DNA of 6,180 nucleotides. Source: Bacillota bacterium (GTDB taxonomy: Bacteria; Bacillota; Clostridia; Oscillospirales; Oscillospiraceae). Position numbers and translations under genes: made by a program. Shown here in pieces: positions 1-4,943 of this stretch. The notes under the pieces were generated by a model. It saw only the letters and a program-made list of their open reading frames with translations. It was not told the origin of the DNA and made no database searches. The stretch lies in assembly GCA_029777215.1 (NCBI GenBank), contig JAKOSQ010000052.1:1-6180 (forward strand), written 5' to 3'. Each line of letters starts with the position of its first letter. Within the stretch, counting starts at the first letter, position 1.

Positions 1-48
1 AGCTACGAGCACATTTGGGATTTTTTACATACTATAAGTGCGGTCTGC

Positions 49-83
49 TAGTTTTATTATAGCACACATTTTACGTTTGTCAA
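49..83 (-). promoter_or_regulatory. Leftward SigA-type promoter reading out of the window
   Basis: On the minus strand a perfect -35 (TTGACA, plus-strand 78-83) is followed after 16 bases by a perfect -10 (TATAAT, plus-strand 56-61). Transcription would start near 49 and run left off the window, so the gene it serves is not visible. It sits back to back with the SRP RNA promoter. Both hexamers match consensus exactly, so this is likely a strong promoter; the 16-base spacer is one short of optimal. No open frame or RNA can be named in the remaining 48 bases. Confidence 0.72.
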
Positions 84-100
84 AATATTTTTACGGCGTA

Positions 101-129
101 TTGCGTTTTTTTCAGTTCTGTAGTAGAAT
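101..129 (+). promoter_or_regulatory. SRP RNA promoter
   Basis: A -35 TTGCGT (101-106) and a -10 TAGAAT (124-129) are separated by exactly 17 bases. The predicted start, about seven bases after the -10, falls at 136-137. That is exactly where the terminal helix of the SRP RNA begins, so promoter and RNA end support each other. The region is AT-rich and has no coding frame. Confidence 0.75.
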
Positions 130-136
130 AATCAAA

Positions 137-435
137 CGTGGCCCGTGACAAGGCTGCACTAGTCGGGGAGCCAGCGGTGCCCTATACCTGCAATCCGCTA
201 TAGCAGGGATGAATTCCCACCCCCGGATATTTGATGTGTCGTCTGACCCAGGTAAGCGGCGTTGAAGACCCGGTCTCGCGCAACGGAAGCCTGTGAACCA
301 TGTCAGGCGGGGAACCGAGCAGCATTAAGCGGGTATCTCCGTGTGCCGCGAGGCTGCCGGGCCCGAGCTTGCTGCCAGGGTAACGGACATATCAATTTAT
401 TCAAAGGTGGGTGTGCAGTCTTGTCACGGGCCACG
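137..435 (+). ncRNA. ffs: Signal recognition particle RNA, large type with Alu domain
   Basis: This is the RNA scaffold of the signal recognition particle; with Ffh it targets nascent membrane and secreted proteins to FtsY at the membrane. The two ends (137-159 and 413-435) pair as a 23-bp helix with a single G-U wobble, which fixes the boundaries well. Positions 160-217 carry the Alu-domain sequence typical of Bacillus and Clostridium SRP RNA. The S-domain tip (302-323) shows the Ffh-binding elements in order: GUCAGG, a CGG/CCG helix, a GGAA tetraloop (311-314), and AGCAGC. The strand opposite the tip region also matches the Bacillus pattern. Length is about 299 nucleotides, somewhat longer than the roughly 270 of B. 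subtilis scRNA. No Rho-independent terminator follows, so the 3' end is probably made by processing, and transcription may continue into dnaX. Family identification is firm; exact mature ends are inferred. Confidence 0.95.
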
Positions 436-493
436 ATACTATCTTTCAATTATATTATTTCATTAAAAATCGCGTGGAAGGAGATAAACCGGC

Positions 494-2323
494 ATGTATC
501 AGGCACTATACAGAAAATGGCGTCCCCGCAGCTTTGACGATGTCGTCGGGCAGACGCACATCACGGAAACGCTTAAAAATCAAGTGCAGACCGGCCACCT
601 CAGCCACGCGTACCTCTTCGTCGGCACGCGTGGGACCGGCAAGACCACCTGCGCCAAGATCCTTGCCAAGGCTGTCAACTGCGAGCACCCCGTATGCGGC
701 AACCCCTGCAACGAGTGCGCGAGCTGCCGCGGCATCGACGACGGCTCGATCCTCGACGTTGTCGAGCTCGACGCGGCGTCGAACAACGGCGTCGACAATG
801 TCCGCGCTTTGCGGGACGAGGCGGTCTTCTCGCCGGTGTCCGTCAAAAAGCGCGTGTACATTATCGACGAAGTCCACATGCTCTCGAACTCGGCCTTCAA
901 CGCGCTGCTGAAAATTCTCGAGGAGCCGCCGGAGCACCTCATGTTCATCCTCGCGACCACCGAGCTGCAGAAGGTCCCCGCGACCATTCTCTCCCGCTGC
1001 CAGCGCCATAGCTTCAAGCGCATCTCCCCGGAGGCGCTCGGCGGACGAATTCGCTTCGTCGCCCAGCAGGAGGGCGTGCAGCTGACACCGGACGCCGCCG
1101 ACCTGCTCGCCCGTCTGGCGGATGGCTCGCTGCGCGACGGTCTGTCGCTGCTCGACCAGTGCTCCGGCAGCACGGAGATCACCGAGGAGAGCGTCCTCTC
1201 CGCGATGGGTCTCGCCGGAAATCAGCGTGTTGTGGAATTGCTGGATAAAATATCTGAACAGGATACGGAAACGGCGCTTTCTATCTTTACAAGCCTGTGG
1301 CAGGACGGGAAATCGCCGGTATCGCTGCTCCGCGAGCTCTCTGGCCTGCTGCGCGACATCCTCATGTGTCAGGTCGCGCCGAGGGGTGGAAGCGGCCTGC
1401 TCTCCGGGGCCTATTCCGGCCAAACGCTCCGCGCATTTGCCGCGCGCATGAGCGGCGAGGAGTTGCTGTGCGACATCGACACCGTGCAGGGGACGATCGC
1501 CTCTCTGCGGGACGGCCGCGACCCGCGCACGAGCGCGGAGCTTTGTCTTGTCATGCTCAGCCAGCCCTCGCTGGGGGACAGCTTTGCGGCGCTGCGGCAG
1601 CGCGTCGCGAAGCTCGAAAAATCCGTGGAGAGCGGATCGGTGCAGATTTTGCACCGATCAGAGGAACCTGCCAAACAGACAAATAGCGTCGATAGAACAG
1701 ATATAAATAAAAACAAAATATCTCAATACGACAATATTCCGCCGCAGTCCGCGGCGAAGGCCCCAGAGCCGGAGGAAGAGGCACCGCCTTTCGATCTCGA
1801 AGAGCCGCCCACAGCCGGCGCGCGCGACTATGATCAGGAGGCGTACCCGCGCGAGACGACTCCGCCGCCGCGCGGGGAAACGGAGCGCGTCGAGTCGGCG
1901 GACGAAATCCCCGACGAGGCGGAGGACGCGGATGTGCCGGCGGAAGAAGCGCCGGAGGCGAGGCCTTTCTCCCCGCCCGGCGAGACTCCCGCGCAGCCCG
2001 CGGCGGTTCCCGGCAGCGAGGAGCTATGGACCACGCTTGCAAAGGAGCTTGTGCGCACGCTCAATCCCGGCCAGGCGAGCATTGTGAAAAACCAGGCGAG
2101 CGGCAGCTTTGACGGGCAGGTTCTCACGATCAGCGTGCCAAACGGCTTTGCCAAGAGCCAGCTCGAACAGGGGCCGACGATGGAGCTCATCCGTCAGGTG
2201 GCCGAGCGCGCGGCTGGATGGTGCGTTCCGGTGAAGGTCGCGCTCACCGACGGCGACCAGAGCGCGGACACCGAAAAGCTCAAGGCGGACCTTTCACACT
2301 TCGGAAATGTCAAATTTGAATAA
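494..2323 (+). CDS. dnaX: DNA polymerase III subunit tau/gamma (clamp-loader ATPase)
   Basis: DnaX is the motor subunit of the clamp loader: it uses ATP to open the sliding clamp and, as tau, ties polymerase III to the replication fork in the cytosol. The 609-residue product opens with the family signature YQALYRKWRP. It has a Walker A motif at 44-51 (K50), a zinc module with Cys63, Cys72, Cys75 and Cys78 (plus an extra Cys68), a Walker B at 121-130 with Asp125-Glu126, sensor 1 around Thr155-Thr156, the arginine finger in SRC (Arg168), and sensor 2 SLRD (Arg214). Residues about 386-505 are a Pro/Glu-rich disordered linker, and 508-609 form a C-terminal domain of tau type. Length fits tau (E. 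coli 643, B. subtilis 563). The start is chosen by the signature and by GGAAGGAG at 476-483. No promoter is clear in 436-493, so expression probably comes from the SRP RNA promoter or an unseen one. A hairpin (1635-1659) and an AT-rich stretch lie in the linker region and are discussed as findings. Confidence 0.97.
   Translation: MYQALYRKWRPRSFDDVVGQTHITETLKNQVQTGHLSHAYLFVGTRGTGKTTCAKILAKAVNCEHPVCGNPCNECASCRGIDDGSILDVVELDAASNNGVDNVRALRDEAVFSPVSVKKRVYIIDEVHMLSNSAFNALLKILEEPPEHLMFILATTELQKVPATILSRCQRHSFKRISPEALGGRIRFVAQQEGVQLTPDAADLLARLADGSLRDGLSLLDQCSGSTEITEESVLSAMGLAGNQRVVELLDKISEQDTETALSIFTSLWQDGKSPVSLLRELSGLLRDILMCQVAPRGGSGLLSGAYSGQTLRAFAARMSGEELLCDIDTVQGTIASLRDGRDPRTSAELCLVMLSQPSLGDSFAALRQRVAKLEKSVESGSVQILHRSEEPAKQTNSVDRTDINKNKISQYDNIPPQSAAKAPEPEEEAPPFDLEEPPTAGARDYDQEAYPRETTPPPRGETERVESADEIPDEAEDADVPAEEAPEARPFSPPGETPAQPAAVPGSEELWTTLAKELVRTLNPGQASIVKNQASGSFDGQVLTISVPNGFAKSQLEQGPTMELIRQVAERAAGWCVPVKVALTDGDQSADTEKLKADLSHFGNVKFE
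1635..1659 (+). repeat. Perfect 10-bp inverted repeat inside dnaX
   Basis: GATCGGTGCA (1635-1644) and its exact complement (1650-1659) flank a five-base loop, giving a stable hairpin in the dnaX message. It follows a run of five A (1617-1621) by 13 bases. No T-run follows, so it is not a terminator. It falls at the junction between the folded ATPase/domain III part and the disordered linker, the region where other bacteria make the short gamma form. Its presence is certain; any function is inference. Confidence 0.6.
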
Positions 2324-2343
2324 ATCAAAACGGAGGAAACAGC

Positions 2344-2697
2344 ATGGCTAAGGGAAATTTTCGCGGCGGCCAGATGGGCGGCGGCGGTATGAACATGAAC
2401 ATGATCAAGCAGGCCCAGAAGATGCAGGCCGACATGATGAAAATGCAGGAGGAGCTCGAGCAGGCCGAGTACAGCGCCGCGGCGGGCGGCGGCGTCGTGA
2501 CCGCCGTCGTCACCGGCAAGCATGAGCTCAAGAGTCTGACGATTGACCCGGACGCGGTCGACCCGGAGGATGTCGAAATGCTTCAGGACCTCATCATCGC
2601 GGCGGTCAACGAAGCCTTCCGCCTGGCGGACAGCGCCGCGTCGAACAGCATGTCGAAGCTCACGGGCGGCCTCAATCTCGGCGGCCTCGGACTCTGA
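2344..2697 (+). CDS. ybaB: YbaB/EbfC family nucleoid-associated protein
   Basis: YbaB/EbfC proteins are small dimeric DNA-binding proteins that coat the nucleoid; the gene almost always follows dnaX. The 117-residue product has a Gly/Met-rich N-terminal extension (1-20), then the family core: the amphipathic helix from about 21 to 42 (IKQAQKMQADMMKMQEELEQ), a beta region including VTAVVTGKHELKSLTIDP, and a C-terminal helix (74-105). It ends in the usual KLTGGLNLGGLGL-type tail. Length is slightly above the usual 100-110 because of the N-terminal extension. The start is supported by GGAGGA at 2332-2337, six bases ahead, and lies 20 bases after the dnaX stop, so the two are co-transcribed. The operon ends at the terminator just downstream, with no recR. 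Confidence 0.95.
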   Translation: MAKGNFRGGQMGGGGMNMNMIKQAQKMQADMMKMQEELEQAEYSAAAGGGVVTAVVTGKHELKSLTIDPDAVDPEDVEMLQDLIIAAVNEAFRLADSAASNSMSKLTGGLNLGGLGL

Positions 2698-2709
2698 GAA
2701 CAGCATACA

Positions 2710-2745
2710 AAAGATGCGCCGAACGGTTTCGTTCGGCGCATCTTT
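2710..2745 (+). terminator. Strong bidirectional Rho-independent terminator
   Basis: A 16-bp perfect stem (2710-2725 with 2730-2745) encloses a GTTT loop. Read rightward the stem ends in CTTTAT; read leftward it ends in CTTTTG. It therefore can stop both the dnaX-ybaB transcript and the convergent regulator transcript. The first base lies 12 bases after the ybaB stop. Confidence 0.88.
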
Positions 2746-2787
2746 ATACTACAAGGAGAATTTTTAAAATTATTTCTCCCGCTAAGC

Positions 2788-3492
2788 TCATTCCGCGACC
2801 TTGCCGAGCGTGACGAGCGCGCCGGGGTCGGAGATGATGATGTCCGGGAAGTGGGAGTCGACAGACTGCAGCCGCGTGCCGCCGACGCGGTCGCGCAGGC
2901 GCTTGAAGTAGGGGAGGCCCTCATAGAGGAAGACGCCGACGTCGCCGTGCGCAAGGCGGGACTGCTGGTGCATCCAGACGGTCTGGCCGTCGTGGAAGTC
3001 GGGCTCCATGCTGTCGCCTGCGATGACGACGCCAAAGTTGGCGCTCATCGGGACCTCACTGCCGACCTGCATCGGCTTGTAATCCGGCAGATCGAGGAGC
3101 TTGCCGCGGCCGTTCGCGGCATTGAGATCATAGACTGGGAGTGTCCGGACGCGCGTCCCGCGCGGGCCGGCGAAGCCGGGATCGTCAAACTTGTCACTGT
3201 CGCGGAGCATGTCCGCATATTCGAAGACGCGCGCGCGGCCCTCTTCGTTGAGGCCGGCCATGAGATCGTAGCTTTTCCCGAGAAAAATTCCGCTGATATC
3301 GACGATGTCGAGAACATCGCAAATCAGAAGAAACTGTGCGGCACTCGGAAGAGACGCGCCGCTCTCCCATTTGGAGACGGCCTGATTGGTGATCTTAATG
3401 CCGCGGTTAGACAGCATCGACGCGAGCTGACGCTGGGAAATGTGTTTTTTCTTTCGGCAGGCGCAGATGATTTCGCCCAGATTACTTTCCAT
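2788..3492 (-). CDS. XRE-family transcriptional regulator with S24 (LexA-like) peptidase domain
   Basis: The 234-residue product has an N-terminal Cro/C1-type helix-turn-helix (about 5-66; the recognition helix lies in ITNQAVSKWESGASLP, 34-49), a linker (about 75-115), and a C-terminal S24 domain. The S24 catalytic pair is visible: Ser161 in GDSMEPDFHDG and Lys197 in LPYFKRLRD, 36 residues apart (37 in E. coli LexA, Ser119 and Lys156). Proteins of this type repress target genes and are inactivated by RecA-stimulated self-cleavage, or act as plain stress or phage-type repressors. Here the expected cleavage dipeptide is Ala126-Asn127 rather than Ala-Gly. The start at 3492 is set by GAGGTGAT eight bases upstream and by a good promoter; a longer in-frame reading to 3789 would cross the divergent gene's start and is rejected. 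No phage genes surround it, so it looks like a solitary chromosomal regulator, perhaps of the divergent neighbour and of itself. The specific targets are not known. Confidence 0.9.
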   Translation of the reverse strand: MESNLGEIICACRKKKHISQRQLASMLSNRGIKITNQAVSKWESGASLPSAAQFLLICDVLDIVDISGIFLGKSYDLMAGLNEEGRARVFEYADMLRDSDKFDDPGFAGPRGTRVRTLPVYDLNAANGRGKLLDLPDYKPMQVGSEVPMSANFGVVIAGDSMEPDFHDGQTVWMHQQSRLAHGDVGVFLYEGLPYFKRLRDRVGGTRLQSVDSHFPDIIISDPGALVTLGKVAE

Positions 3493-3511
3493 TTCTATCA
3501 CCTCTTTTTTG

Positions 3512-3540
3512 AGTATAGCGCGAAAATATCCAAATAGCAA
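3512..3540 (-). promoter_or_regulatory. Promoter of the XRE-S24 regulator
   Basis: On the minus strand TTGCTA (plus-strand 3535-3540) and TATACT (3512-3517) are 17 bases apart, placing the start just upstream of the ribosome binding site. The -35 abuts a 10-bp palindrome (3542-3551), so a protein bound there could affect this promoter; autoregulation is plausible. Confidence 0.65.
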
Positions 3541-3562
3541 GTAGATATCTAAAAAAATATCC
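3523..3562. promoter_or_regulatory. Operator-like cluster: palindrome between two direct repeats
   Basis: TAGATATCTA (3542-3551) is a perfect 10-bp palindrome. It is flanked by two copies of AAAATATCC (3523-3531 and 3554-3562) whose starts are 31 bases apart, about three helical turns, so they face the same side of the DNA. The cluster overlaps the regulator's promoter. It looks like an operator, most simply for the regulator itself, but binding is inferred. Confidence 0.45.
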
Positions 3563-3624
3563 CGTGAAGACAACTCTATCAGTGCGAAAATTGCACCGAC
3601 GGGGAGCCCCTGAAAAGAAAACAC

Positions 3625-3652
3625 TTGCGGAAGCGGCAGTTTCTTGTATAAT
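3625..3652 (+). promoter_or_regulatory. Promoter of the Tim44-like gene
   Basis: TTGCGG (3625-3630) and a perfect -10 TATAAT (3647-3652) are separated by 16 bases. The start would be near 3659, inside a 13-bp tandem repeat, leaving a leader of about 35 bases before the ATG at 3695. Confidence 0.68.
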
Positions 3653-3678
3653 AAAGTCGATAACGAAAGTCGATAACG
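3653..3678 (+). repeat. Exact 13-bp tandem repeat at the transcription start
   Basis: AAAGTCGATAACG occurs twice with no gap (3653-3665 and 3666-3678), beginning at the base after the -10 of the Tim44-like gene promoter. A protein bound here would block initiation or early elongation. A related 12-mer, matching at 9 of 12 positions, lies at 3539-3550 beside the regulator promoter. The second copy runs into a 14-bp near-palindrome (3671-3684, one mismatched pair). Confidence 0.6.
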
Positions 3679-3694
3679 TTTTCGGAGGTGTGCA

Positions 3695-4618
3695 ATGAAG
3701 CGTTTTAAAAACTGGATCTTTCTCTGCGCCGCGGTGCTGGTGCTCGCGGGGGCGCTCTTCCGTCTGCCCGCGATAGCGGACGCAGGCAATTTTTCTGGAA
3801 ACAGCAGCTATGGCGGCGGCAGCAGCTACAGCGGCGGCAGCTCATACAGCGGCGGCAGCTACGGCGGCGGGGGCGTCGTCTGGGGCGGCGACAGCAACTC
3901 GGACGGGGGCGGAGGCGCGGCGTTCATCCTTGCGGCGGTCATTATCCTGCTCATTGTTGTGCGCATCGTTCGCCAGAGCCAGTTCAACGCGCTCAACACA
4001 GGTGCGGGATCACAGCCGGCCTCTGAGGACTTGAGCGAGCTTGAACCGATCGAAACGCTGCGCGAGTCCGACCCGAACTTCTTGCCGCAGACCTTTAAGG
4101 AAAAGATCTCGAACCTCTACGTCCAGATGCAGAACGCCTGGCAGAACAAGGACTTCGAGCCCATGCGCCCGTATATGACGGACGGACTCTACACGCAGTT
4201 CGACCGCCAGCTCGACGAGCTGCGGCAGCACGGACAGACGAACTTTGTCGACCGCATCGCGGTACTCGGCGTGGCGCTCTCAGGCTGGAAGAGCGACGAG
4301 ACGAGCGAGAGCGTCGTTGCGATCGTGAGCACCCGCATCGTCGATTACACGGTCGACGACCGGAGCGGCGAGCTTGTCACCGGTTCGAAGAGCGTGGAGA
4401 AATTCATGACCTACGAGTGGACGCTTACGCGCTCGAAGGGCAGCAAAACGGCGCCCGCCTCCGAGAAGGAGACCGACGCGAAGCACTGCCCGTCCTGCGG
4501 CGCGCCGCTCGACGTCAACCAGAGCGCACGCTGCCCGTACTGCGGAAGCGTCGTTTACGCCAGAGACTTCGACTGGGCGATCTCCGCGATCCGCGGGCTT
4601 TCGCAGAGAAACGGATAA
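3695..4618 (+). CDS. Membrane protein with Tim44-like domain and C-terminal zinc ribbon
   Basis: The 307-residue product begins with a signal-peptide-like segment (basic KRFK, hydrophobic 7-22, possible cleavage after ADA at 30). A Gly/Ser/Tyr low-complexity stretch (32-74, repeating SSYSGG) follows, then one clear membrane helix (about 75-92). Next comes a domain of about 115-248 that resembles the Tim44/TIM44-like alpha+beta fold seen in bacterial membrane proteins, with FKEKISNLYVQMQNAWQNKD and a later YTVDD...FMTYEWTLTR strand pattern. A zinc ribbon closes the protein: Cys265, Cys268, Cys280, Cys283. The likely topology puts the Gly-rich loop outside and the Tim44-like domain and zinc ribbon in the cytosol. 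The start is supported by GGAGGTG at 3684-3690. Its biochemical role is unknown; Tim44-like domains are usually thought to bind membranes or proteins. It is divergent from the XRE-S24 regulator, which may control it. The architecture is seen directly; the Tim44-like assignment is from recall and less certain. Confidence 0.85.
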   Translation: MKRFKNWIFLCAAVLVLAGALFRLPAIADAGNFSGNSSYGGGSSYSGGSSYSGGSYGGGGVVWGGDSNSDGGGGAAFILAAVIILLIVVRIVRQSQFNALNTGAGSQPASEDLSELEPIETLRESDPNFLPQTFKEKISNLYVQMQNAWQNKDFEPMRPYMTDGLYTQFDRQLDELRQHGQTNFVDRIAVLGVALSGWKSDETSESVVAIVSTRIVDYTVDDRSGELVTGSKSVEKFMTYEWTLTRSKGSKTAPASEKETDAKHCPSCGAPLDVNQSARCPYCGSVVYARDFDWAISAIRGLSQRNG

Positions 4619-4636
4619 GCTCTCACGGCAACAGAA

Positions 4637-4661
4637 ATGGCCGCCCTTTTTGGGCGGCCAT
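4637..4661. terminator. Hairpin between convergent genes, probable weak terminator
   Basis: ATGGCCGCCC (4637-4646) pairs perfectly with 4652-4661 around a TTTTT loop. It lies 18 bases after the stop of the Tim44-like gene and 15 bases beyond the stop of the convergent small gene. The 10-bp GC-rich stem fits a terminator for both, but neither strand has a good T-run after it (TATTG rightward, TTCTG leftward), so efficiency is uncertain. Confidence 0.6.
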
Positions 4662-4676
4662 ATTGACTGCGAACGG

Positions 4677-4871
4677 TCACAGCAGCGGCTGCGGGCCGTC
4701 CCCGATGTGCTCGACGAGGGCGTGCATCTCCGCCTTGGACGAGACGGTGTGCGTGCGCTCAACGAGCTGCCGTTTCTGCGTGTCGGTCAGAGCGGAAAAG
4801 CGGCGCATCGCCTCCTCGTTCTGGGCGAGCGCAATGCCAAAGCCGAGCGGAAGCTCTTTCAGCGGGTCCAT
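4677..4871 (-). CDS. Small conserved-type protein of unknown function
   Basis: The 64-residue product starts MDPLKELPLGFGIALAQNEE and continues with a helical part: AMRRFSALTDTQKRQLVERT (21-40), then HTVSSKAEMHALVEHI. The LPLGFGxALAQN opening followed by a 'Phe-x-x-Leu-x-x-x-x-Lys' helix resembles small proteins I recall as common, uncharacterised genes in Clostridia. The helical part is loosely like the C-terminal segment of YdeI/OmpD-associated proteins; this is recall, not a search. There is no signal peptide, membrane segment or cysteine pair. The start is fixed by GAGGTGAT four bases upstream; a longer reading to 4943 lacks a comparable site and would reach the mutY start. It is divergent from mutY and convergent with the Tim44-like gene. 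No function is proposed. Confidence 0.8.
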   Translation of the reverse strand: MDPLKELPLGFGIALAQNEEAMRRFSALTDTQKRQLVERTHTVSSKAEMHALVEHIGDGPQPLL

Positions 4872-4943
4872 AAAATCACCTCGGCGGCAGTATGCCCGCT
4901 TTTTTTGCGCCGCATGCGCCGAACGCAATACGAAAGGAAACAC

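Noticed and set aside
262..537. Short open frame across the SRP RNA and dnaX start
   Set aside because: It lies within a well-supported structured RNA and has no ribosome binding site.
506..1654. Long 382-codon open frame on the minus strand opposite dnaX
   Set aside because: dnaX on the other strand has every family motif; the antisense frame is Arg/Ala-rich, has no ribosome binding site, and is typical of GC-rich codon shadowing.
1696..1722. A-rich stretch in dnaX as a slippery frameshift site
   Set aside because: No X XXY YYZ heptamer is in frame, and the -1 frame meets TAA at once.
2755..2779. GGAGAA/TTCTCC inverted repeat after the regulator stop as a second terminator
   Set aside because: Only six pairs with a long AT-rich loop and no T-run; the strong hairpin at 2710-2745 suffices.
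2851..3537. 228-codon plus-strand open frame opposite the XRE-S24 regulator
   Set aside because: The minus strand encodes clear helix-turn-helix and S24 motifs with a good start site; the plus frame has no recognisable domain or ribosome binding site.
3493..3789. N-terminal extension of the regulator by 99 codons
   Set aside because: It would cross the regulator's own promoter and the start of the divergent gene, while the ATG at 3492 has a near-perfect ribosome binding site and begins the helix-turn-helix domain.
3803..3874. GGCGGCAGC-type DNA repeat as a mobile or regulatory element
   Set aside because: It keeps the reading frame and simply encodes the Gly/Ser/Tyr-rich loop of the membrane protein.
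4650..4943. Upstream extension of mutY
   Set aside because: The extra residues do not resemble MutY and lie antisense to the small gene; the ATG at 4944 has its own ribosome binding site and starts the conserved N-terminus.
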